DNA from: Cherax quadricarinatus
Taxonomy: Eukaryota > Arthropoda > Malacostraca > Decapoda > Parastacidae
DNA length: 64,000 nucleotides
Assembly: GCF_038502225.1 (NCBI RefSeq)
Contig: NC_091355.1
Coordinates: forward strand, 14,026,041 to 14,090,040
Reading direction: 5' to 3'
Under the pieces are notes generated by a model that saw only the letters and a list, made by a program, of their open reading frames with translations, was not told the DNA's origin and made no database searches. This document shows, in pieces, positions 56,197 through 64,000 of this stretch. The position numbers were made by a program, and so were the translations under genes. Position 1 is the first letter of the stretch, and each line of letters starts with the position of its first letter.

Positions 56197-56305
56197 ACAA
56201 AAGCAAGAATTTCCGCTAAAAAAAAGACAATTTTAATTCAAGGAAAAATCTGAATAACTCTGTCCACAGTATTTTTTTTTAATAAAGACGCTTTTGTATA
56301 CTAGC
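56197..56305 (+). promoter_or_regulatory. Laccase 3' UTR with AATAAA poly(A) signal
   Basis: AATAAA at 56281-56286 lies 85 bases after the stop. Cleavage would be expected 10-30 bases later, so the 3' UTR is short. No other canonical AATAAA was noted between the stop and the array at 56698. Confidence 0.75.
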
Positions 56306-56439
56306 ATTAGACAACAGACTGAGGAGTCTTTTGTTGAACTACGAGATATTGTACTGAAATGTGCTGTAATACGTCAATTAAACGTCAAGTACTGTACTAC
56401 GATGTATTTTGTGTGTACTTCAACTCATTTACTGAGTCA

Positions 56440-56697
56440 TGCGCGACCTGCCTGGCTCATGAGCCATGCGTCAACCTACTCGGCGCCTTGCCATGCATCA
56501 ACCTGCCTGAGCTATGCGTCACATGCTTAGCTCCTGAGCCATGCGTGACCTGCCTGGCTCATGAGCCATGTATGAACTTACCTGGCTCCTGAGCCATGCG
56601 TCATCTATCTAGCTCCTGAGCCATGCATCACCTGCATGAGTCATGCGTCACCTGCCTGGTTCCTGAGCCATGCATCAACTTATCTGGCTCCTGAGCC
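56440..56697. repeat. Degenerate 27-28-bp repeats leading into the 33-bp array
   Basis: Imperfect copies of CTCCTGAGCCATGCGTCACC and TGCCTGG with considerable divergence. The last copy runs into the first unit of the 33-bp array. Confidence 0.8.
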
Positions 56698-58352
56698 ATG
56701 TGGACTCTTCACCTGCATCATTACAGTGTCATGTGGACTCTTCACCTGCATCATTACAGTGTCATGTGGACTCTTCACCTGCATCATTACAGTGTCATGT
56801 GGACTCTTCACCTGCATCATTACAGTGTCATGTGGACTCTTCACCTGCATCATTACAGTGTCATGTGGACTTTTCACCTGCATCATTACAGTGTCATGTG
56901 GACTCTTCACCTGCATCATTACAGTGTCATGTGGACTCTTCACCTGCATTATTACAGTGTCATGTGGACTCTTCACCTGCATCATTACAGAGTCATGTGG
57001 ACTCTTCACCTGCATTATTACAGAGTCATGTGGACTCTTCACCTGCATTATTACAGTGTCATGTGGACTCTTCACCTGCATCATTACAGTGTCATGTGGA
57101 CTCTTCACCTGCATCATTACAGTGTCATGTGGACTCTTCACCTGCATCATTACAGTGTCATGTGGACTTTTCACCTGCATCATTACAGTGTCATGTGGAC
57201 TCTTCACCTGCATCATTACAGTGTCATGTGGACTCTTCACCTGCATCATTACAGAGTCATGTGGACTCTTCACCTGCATCATTACAGTGTCATGTGGACT
57301 TTTCACCTGCATCATTACAGTGTCATGTGGACTCTTCACCTGCATCATTACAGAGTCATGTGGACTCTTCACCTGCATCATTACAGAGTCATGTGGACTC
57401 TTCACCTGCATTATTACAGAATCATGTGGACTCTTCACCTGCATCATTACAGTGTCATGTGGACTCTTCACCTGCATTATTACAGTGTCATGTGGACTCT
57501 TCACCTGCATCATTACAGTGTCATGTGGACTCTTCACCTGCATTATTACAGTGTCATGTGGACTCTTCACCTGCATCATTACAGTGTCATGTGGACTCTT
57601 CACCTGCATCATTACAGTGTCATGTGGACTCTTCACCTGCATCATTACAGTGTCATGTGGACTCTTCACCTGCATCATTACAGAGTCATGTGGACTCTTC
57701 ACCTGCATCATTACAGTGTCATGTGGACTCTTCACCTGCATCATTACAGTGTCATGTGGACTCTTCACCTGCATCATTACAGAGTCATGTGGACTCTTCA
57801 CCTGCATCATTACAGAGTCATGTGGACTCTTCACCTGCATCATTACAGTGTCATGTGGACTCTTCACCTGCATCATTACAGTGTCATGTGGACTCTTCAC
57901 CTGCATCATTACAGAGTCATGTGGACTCTTCACCTGCATCATTACAGTGTCATGTGGACTCTTCACCTGCATCATTACAGTGTCATGTGGACTCTTCACC
58001 TGCATCATTACAGTGTCATGTGGACTCTTCACCTGCATCATTACAGAGTCATGTGGACTCTTCACCTGCATCATTACAGTGTCATGTGGACTCTTCACCT
58101 GCATCATTACAGTGTCATGTGGACTCTTCACCTGCATCATTACAGAGTCATGTGGACTCTTCACCTGCATCATTACAGAGTCATGTGGACTCTTCACCTG
58201 CATCATTACAGTGTCATGTGGACTCTTCACCTGCATCATTACAGTGTCATGTGGACTCTTCACCTGCAACATCACAGTGTCATGTGGACTCTTCACCTGC
58301 ATCATTACAGTGTCATGTGGACTCTTCACCTGCAACATTACAGTGTCATGTG
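56698..58352. repeat. 33-bp minisatellite, about 50 copies, directly downstream of laccase
   Basis: Units contain CATGTGGACTCTTCACCTGC and ATCATTACAGTGT, with few variants (GTGT/GAGT, CATC/CATT, CTCTTC/CTTTTC). Because 33 is divisible by 3 and the unit has no stop in most frames, three + frames and one - frame are open for about 560-590 codons each. None has a credible start context or domain, so no gene is called. Confidence 0.97.
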
Positions 58353-58836
58353 GACTCTTGAGCAGCAACGGTGAAATGGTTCATGTTTTCTGTCTTGTTG
58401 AACAGTAAGGTTCACTTACTTTTTTTTTTCAAATTATTTCCAAAATCTTTTACATCATTTATTACGGGACATATTTCCCCCTCGAATTTCTATTAGACAT
58501 CAAGTTTTATTAATTACGATTTTAAGGTGCATGAAAATATTTTAACCTACGTTTGAAAAAGTTTTAACCTACGTTTGAAAAACGTTTTGATTAACGTTCG
58601 AAAAACGTTTTGATCTACCTTTGTAAAATATTTTTACTTACGTCTGTAAAATTTAGTTAAAATAATTCTTGCATTATAACAAAGTTCTTAGTTCCTTATT
58701 TTATACTGTAATTGTAAAGCCGCCTCTCCCAATTTAATTTTTATTTATTTTCATATAAATAGTATATATATTTTGGGTAAAGAACAACATATTTCAGTTT
58801 TTGTTATATCAGCTTCATGTATCTATTATGTTATAC

Positions 58837-58839
<3 letters not shown>
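58353..58839. other. AT-rich stretch with short repeats
   Basis: Contains three to four imperfect copies of TTAACCTACGTTTGAAAAA and related words at 58540-58650. No gene recognised. Confidence 0.6.

Positions 58840-58911
<72 letters not shown>
58840..58911. repeat. (TA)n microsatellite
   Basis: Uninterrupted TA run of about 36 copies. Confidence 0.96.
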
Positions 58912-58917
<6 letters not shown>

Positions 58918-58974
58918 CGAGTGGATGTCTATCAGTGTATATAGCGGAGAGTTGAACCTTTATGTTATAAATTA

Positions 58975-59065
58975 AAGTATTCTTGATTGGTGGTAAGCAG
59001 GTGATGTGCAGCCTTACTGACCCTCGTGTAGTAGATAGGCTTTAAACCCCATTAACCAGCCAATC
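58975..59065 (+). mobile_element. Dispersed-repeat fragment
   Basis: AGTATTCTTGATTGGTGGTA, GTGATGTGCAGCCTTACTG and GGCTTTAAACCCCATTAACC; a related piece lies at 29411-29490 (AGTATTCTTGACGAGTGGTA, ACATGCAGCCCTGTACTCG). Confidence 0.6.
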
Positions 59066-59204
59066 AACCAACTTGTATTACTATATACAAAGATTATGCA
59101 CAAGATGTGACTTGATTTTTGCAAGATGTTGAATTGTTCTTTTTCATCTAAGATGAATAAGCATAATGCCTCACTAATGTGTAGTGAGTCACTGTGCAAT
59201 ACCA

Positions 59205-59490
59205 TATCATGGCCTGGCGGCTAAAGGTCTCTCTCGCTTTAGGGTCCTGGTTCGATTCCCGGCGACGGTAGAAACAATGGGCGTGTTTCTTTACACCGGT
59301 TGTCTATGTTCACCCATCAGTAAAATAGGTACCTGAGTGTTAGTCGACTGGTGTGGGTCGCATCCTGGGACAAAACTGACCTAATTTGCCCGAAATGCTC
59401 AGCATAACAAGCGGCTTTCTATATAGTAGTATGTCATTGATGTCAGTTAGACCTGTATACCTTGTACATGTACTTGTAGAAATAAAGATA
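59205..59490 (+). mobile_element. tRNA-derived SINE, second subfamily
   Basis: Head CATGGCCTGGCGGCTAAAGG and TGGTTCGATTCCCGGCGACG (B box); body GTTAGTCGACTGGTGTGGGT and CGCATCCTGGGACAAAA. The 3' part differs from 24464-24756: TGACCTAATTTGCCCGAAAT and AGACCTGTATACCTTGTACA, with an AATAAAGAT tail. Confidence 0.88.
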
Positions 59491-60217
59491 TGTTATTATA
59501 TCGGCTATTTACATGTAACTGTTTATCTCATATCAGTTACAAATATATGGCAAGACTTCCCTATAATATAACAGTTACGCAGCACTAAAGCCGAGACAAG
59601 GAAATGAACGGTGAAGGAGGTGACATTAAGTTAGCTGAAGTGAGTCGAAAAATGATATGTTTTGTTCTCCAAACATTTTATCGACTAAACGTATGAATAT
59701 TTTGAGGTACTTTTCACTGAAAGTAATATAGTTGATTATTTAGATGATTATAGTGTGGATGTTCGTGCGGGTTGATGGCAAACTCAATAAATACTGGGAC
59801 GATTTTTTTTTTTTAAGAGGATGGAGAGAAGACAGGACAGAGTGAAATGGTGAAAAACTCTGTGAAACACGAACGTCTTTCAATGTGCCATTGCGACTTA
59901 CGTGGCGAAAGTTAATAACTAATTGGAAAATCTTAAAGCTTTTATGGCAGTCATATATTCCAAGGGAGAAAACAAGTGCTGGTATAACACACTTTTAATT
60001 TTTTGAGCAACTCTGTTAAAAGGTATACCATGAAAAGTGTGTCAGAAGGGATATCTTTAATATTTCAAAAATTGTGTGTGCTACATTTCAGCTTCTCGCT
60101 TACATAGAGAATTATATTAAATTCTTAAAATATATGTTGAATAAGTTTCTAAAGTTTACTTAAAATAATTAGGATTGTCATGCCATCTTTTGGTATCAGT
60201 TTAGTTTAATAATCGAC
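59491..60217. other. Intergenic stretch
   Basis: No gene or clear element recognised. Confidence 0.4.
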
Positions 60218-60505
60218 AGCTCGTCTCGTAGCTCGATTGCTAGTGCATTCATCGTACACATTAAGGTCCATGGTTCGATTTTCAGTACGGGTTGAAACAT
60301 TGAAACATTAGGACGTGTTTCCTTAAGACACCTGCTGTCCCTGTTCATCCATCAGTAAAATAGGTACCAGGGTATTAGTCGACTAGTGTGAGTCGCATCC
60401 TGGGACAAAAGTGACCTAAGTTGCCCGAAATACTCTACATAGTAGTATGTAATTGATGTCAACTAGGCCTGTATACCTTGTAGAAATAAAGATTATTATT
60501 ATTAG
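60218..60505 (+). mobile_element. tRNA-derived SINE, second subfamily
   Basis: GCTCGTCTCGTAGCTCGATT (A-box side), CATGGTTCGATTTTCAGTAC (B box), GTATTAGTCGACTAGTGTGA, then CCTAAGTTGCCCGAAATACT and CTGTATACCTTGTAGAAATA with a TTATTATTA tail. Sister of 59205-59490. Confidence 0.85.
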
Positions 60506-60619
60506 GTGTTACCTACCTGTTTTTAGGAAATAATCCAGTGGATTCTTTAATAAATTCCGCCCTAGGTAAAGAATACCTAATTTGCTCCTACTTTTTCTAT
60601 TTTTACTTTCACTGTATCC

Positions 60620-60690
60620 AGATACTTCGGTAAGGTTTGTGAGGAAACAGGACAGGTGTTTCCTGACGTGGGTCTTACGACAAATAAACA
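60620..60690 (+). mobile_element. Partial copy of the about-150-bp dispersed repeat
   Basis: GGTAAGGTTTGTGAGGAAAC, AGGACAGGTGTTTCCTGACG and TGGGTCTTACGACA match one end of the 18910-19078 element. Confidence 0.7.
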
Positions 60691-60982
60691 CCTGTGGATC
60701 AGCAGCCATGATGTGTTTGTTGAGGCTGAAATGGTATGTTAGTGGCCAGCAATAAGTTAAGTTTATTACACAGTTATTGAGGTCATTGTTATTATAACAA
60801 TCACTGGCTGATGTAAATCTGCTGATATTTACCAGATATTACCTTATATTGGCTAAATGTCAGGTATAGTTACTAAATGGATTGATTCAATTACTGTGTA
60901 CTGAATTCTTTATTGAGACATTTATTTCGTAATATATGTATGTACTCTATGTGCAGTAAGATCATATTAAACAGGCGATATC

Positions 60983-61182
60983 ACAATATGCAAAACAACC
61001 ACTATGAAAAAATAGTGAACTTCCAATCGCTTTCGTGATATCTCACATTATGAAGGAACTATAAAAATAATAGAACAGCTTAAGGCCGGTTGAAGTATCG
61101 GATGTTTACAGTTCCTTGATAATGTGAGAAATCACGAAAGCACTTGGGGGTTCACTATCTTTTCGCAGTGGTTGTTTTGCAT
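60983..61182. mobile_element. Fold-back element
   Basis: GCAAAACAACCACTATGAAA, AATAGTGAACTTCCAATCGC, TTTCGTGATATCTCACATTA is mirrored by ATAATGTGAGAAATCACGAA, TTCACTATCTTTTCGCAGTG, GTTGTTTTGC. Arms are about 65 bp. A one-arm fragment is at 3285-3345. Confidence 0.88.
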
Positions 61183-62099
61183 GTACTATATGTATGTATA
61201 GGAACCTGGCTTGAGTCACCACTTCGTATGACTGCCCTCCCACAACGAATACAACGATGATGACGGATGCTTCATATGTAAGTTTGCCTTCCGTGTACAC
61301 TGGAATTATTTCATTCATTAATTTTGCAGTAGTCCACTGGGGTCACCTAGAGAACTCGACACTTGCAGCCCATTCTAAATCAGAACGACACTCTGAACTT
61401 CCCTATCTAGAAAGTCAATGCTATTATTTTTTCCTGGATCTCGGGTTGGTGGAACATCAAAGCAAATCATGTGACCAGAAGCTTTGCATTGTCTCACTAG
61501 TGGGATCCGTATGAAGCTTCAGTGCTGATCGTATGCACCGTACAGGAGAGTCATAAGTTCCAGTTTTCATCTCCCTATTCTAGCTCCCTTTAATTTGGCG
61601 ACGAATGCGATGTAACTGGAAAATAATTTTTAAATTCTATCACTCTTCTCTCCTTTTCCAAAATTGAGGGAAGTGGCGGCATTTACAAGTTATGCATTCT
61701 CATTGCTCCAAGGAGAGTTCTTCAACCTGGGTTTTCGACATACGAGAAGGCAAAGAAAAATAGCATAAACGTCACAAACATCTGATACTTTGTACACTTG
61801 ATGGTCCGGTTGAAGGATGAGAGGCTTCGATTTTGTTTCACCATAGAGCCTACACAGGATGGCAGCCTCAGTCAATAGAAAAGACATTTAATCTCCTTTA
61901 AAGACTCAGATTCAAGTGTGCTTTAAATCGGGAGGTGTAAAGTTAAAAGGATTTTTTTTAACGTTTATATAGATGGTATTGCAAAAGAAGTAAATGTTAG
62001 TGTTGCCAAGAAGTTAAAAGATAATGAATCAGATATAAGATGATAGTAAACACAGAACAACAAAAAGGCACAATACCTTGACTGGAACAATGCATATAT
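61183..62099. other. Downstream stretch, no gene recognised
   Basis: Short open frames on both strands (61257-61514 +, 61690-61887 -). The minus-strand frame at 61690-61887 has a protein-like composition (EAAILCRLYGET, KPLILQPDHQVYKVSD) but matches no family I can name. Could be a decayed element; I do not call a gene. Confidence 0.4.
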
Positions 62100-62200
62100 A
62101 ACCCGCACATAAGAGACACACCCTTGCGACGACGTTTTGGTCCAAGTCGGACCGAAACGTCGTCGTAGCTCTCTCCTATATGCGGGTTATTTGTGTAAAC
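62100..62200. mobile_element. Fold-back element with ACGACGTTTTGGTCC core
   Basis: AACCCGCACATAAGAGA, GCGACGACGTTTTGGTCC is mirrored by GGACCGAAACGTCGTCGTAG, CTCTCCTATATGCGGGTT; the loop is about 5 bases. Confidence 0.88.
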
Positions 62201-62242
62201 ACAGTTCCTCTCTATTGATGTTCCATTTGCTTCTTGCTGATG

Positions 62243-62458
62243 TCACAGTTGCTCTTTGCTAATTAAACGGGCTTTTTGAGACATACAGAAGAGAACTGAA
62301 ATTTTAAGACGATCTTGGTAAGCTTTGAAAACTAGTCCAGTCTTGAGTATGTCCAACCTGTCCTCATGGGTTCCTAGCAATGCATGTACACATCCAACTC
62401 GTATAGGATGTCGAAATACATAGATATCACACATGAGAAGCCTTCGTTCAAAAGTCAC
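62243..62458 (-). other. Unrecognised minus-strand open frame
   Basis: 71 codons, MTFERRLLMCDIYVFRHPIR at the start and LDILKTGLVFKAYQDRL inside. Protein-like composition, but no family recognised and no splice context established. May belong with the frame at 61690-61887 as remnants of one coding element, interrupted by the fold-back at 62100-62200. Confidence 0.2.
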
Positions 62459-62555
62459 GTGACTGTCAGTATAAACTCTACGGAATTAATGAATGTCGGC
62501 AGTGCACGTCAGTATGTGACGTTCTAGTGAGTGATTATTGGGATGATTTACTTTT

Positions 62556-62770
62556 CTAGCTTTAGTAAGTAGACTATTCCATAAGTTTAGTGAGTAGACT
62601 GTTCCATAGCTTTAGTAAGTAGACTGTTCCATAAATTTAGTAAGTAGACTGTTCCATAGCTTTAGTAAGTAGACTGTTCCATAAATTTAGTAAGTAGACT
62701 GTTCCATAGCTTTAGTAAGTAGACTGTTCCATAAATTTAGTAAGTAGACTGTTCCATAGCTTTAGTACTC
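62556..62770. repeat. 25-bp minisatellite with 50-bp dimer order
   Basis: Units of TTTAGTAAGTAGACTGTTCC plus ATAGC or ATAAA. From about 62600 the two endings alternate strictly, so the real repeating unit is a 50-bp dimer, about four copies. Confidence 0.93.
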
Positions 62771-63239
62771 CCTGAGAGATGAAGAATTTCCTGTTGTCTA
62801 CACGACAGTGCAAACGTGTCTACATTATTGGTCAGCTGTTAATGCGAAGACCTTCCATTATATTTTTACACTCTTAACTGCCCCATTAATTAGAATATTT
62901 CCTTATATTTTATGTATGAATAATATATTTTTAAAATGTTGTGAGAATTGTATCTGATAATTGTTCCACTGTTCAAGTTTCTTTTTTCAGTTCTTTGCCT
63001 AAAAAAAAGACATTTAATTTTTAAGAAGATTTTCCTATTTTTCTACGCTATATTTTAAACTAAAAAAATAATTCTACCTAAAGATGCCTAATTACCTAAG
63101 AATTTTATATAGGAATTAGGTACAGCAAGTATTCAGCCCCTTAGATTAATGTATAATAAACATTAACCATAGAATATATGAAATTAATTTTATTGGGAAA
63201 TAAAATTATATTATGATTATTATTATTATTATTATTGAT
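62771..63239. other. AT-rich intergenic stretch
   Basis: No gene. Short (ATT)n run at 63218-63236. Confidence 0.5.
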
Positions 63240-63440
63240 GATTAAGACATGTGCAACAGTTGGGTATCTTTTTTGATAAAAAGTTTCGCCTACACAGTAG
63301 GTTTCTTCAGTCAAATACAAAGGCAGCAGGTGTAGTAATGATGTAAAGATGATATAATCAGTCTGTCAACCTTGGAGAAAAAGTATTTGAAAAAGTATTT
63401 TCAACTTCTCGGTATTTTGTACCATTTTCAACATTATTAT
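63240..63440. mobile_element. Dispersed repeat of the TTTCGCCTACACAGTAGG type
   Basis: ACATGTGCAACAGTTGGGTA, AAGTTTCGCCTACACAGTAG, GTTTCTTCAGTCAAATACAA and TCTCGGTATTTTGTACCATT. The last word is the reverse complement of AAATGGTATAAAATACCGAC near 53066. Confidence 0.7.
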
Positions 63441-64000
63441 TGTTATTATTGCAGTGAAAAAAACTGTGTGCACCTCTACCTAACTATATTATATTTTGTG
63501 ATTAATGGTACCATTTCAATCCATAAAATTTAATGATTTGTCTCACAATTAATCTTATTTTTCTCCTTGCACCGCATCACCAGCTTATTGTAAACTAGTA
63601 TGTCCTAAATCACCGAACTGACGAAATACCTGTTATTAATTGTTATTAGTAGCTGTTCTAAATAGTTGTTCACAATAACTGTTTTAAGTAGCTGTTCTTT
63701 ATAGTTCTTCTTCCTTCTTGAAGGGGTGTGACTTGGACTTGCCTAGCATGGGCCAGTAGGCCTGTTGTAGTGCTCATGTTGATATAGCTGTTTTAAATAG
63801 CCGTTCTAAATAGCTGCTCAGCATTTATTTTAAATGCGCAGTTGTTGAAATTTTAGGAGAGACGTGGTCAGAACTGTGGTACCTGTTGACACGGGATCTG
63901 TCCCACACTCAACCTCAACTCTCTCTAGAGTTACTTCAGCCTCCTGAACTCTTTCTGGAGCTACCCTATCATCAACTCTCTCTTTAGCTACCCTATCATC
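63441..64000. other. Right-edge intergenic stretch
   Basis: A dispersed-repeat tail at 63715-63780 (GCATGGGCCAGTAGGCCTGT), related to 32400-32610. A TAGCTGTTCTAAATAG-type imperfect repeat lies at 63650-63830. An imperfect CAACTCTCTCTAGAGTTA-type repeat starts near 63915 and runs to the edge, where TAGCTACCCTATCATC occurs twice. No gene. Confidence 0.5.

Noticed and set aside
56636..58408. Open frames of about 560-590 codons on both strands
   Set aside because: They are translations of a 33-bp tandem array in every available frame. No domain, no signal of codon selection, and mutually overlapping.

Overview
The window is eukaryotic, repeat-saturated, AT-rich genomic DNA with long spliced introns. 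It most likely comes from a decapod crustacean. The evidence is a laccase of the insect/crustacean type, very abundant minisatellites and microsatellites, tRNA-derived SINEs, CR1/Jockey-group LINE fragments that end in short terminal repeats, and many fold-back elements. The exact species is not determinable from what I can see, and the decapod assignment is inference from repeat style plus the protein family.

One real gene is readable: a laccase-type multicopper oxidase on the + strand. I could follow 14 exons from 19748 to 56196, with consensus splice sites and matching phases at every junction. Together they encode about 698 residues, ending in a stop at 56194-56196 with an AATAAA signal at 56281. 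All four copper-binding motifs (HWHG, HSH, HPFHLH, HCHxxxH) are intact. The exon or exons carrying the start codon and signal peptide were not found and lie upstream, perhaps outside the window. The protein ends with a Ser/Thr/Pro-rich linker and a short hydrophobic tail, which suggests membrane or GPI anchoring.

Layout: 1-19.7 kb is non-coding upstream DNA dominated by tandem arrays. These include a 29-bp array at the left edge, a 33/30/27-bp array at 6.9-8.7 kb and a 3.3-kb array of about 118 copies of a 28-bp unit at 12.5-15.8 kb, with SINEs and fold-back elements between them. 19.7-56.3 kb is the laccase gene. Its introns carry LINE fragments, SINEs, a 1.05-kb repeat present in two different introns, a 53-bp minisatellite that grew out of an exon's own splice donor, a 29-bp array and a 56-bp array. 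56.3-64 kb is downstream DNA, beginning with a 33-bp array of about 50 copies only about 400 bp past the poly(A) signal, followed by SINEs, a fold-back element and a 25/50-bp array.

Many long open frames in the window are artefacts of tandem arrays whose unit length is a multiple of three. I found no RNA gene that looks functional; the tRNA-like sequences are SINE heads. I found no second gene that I can defend.
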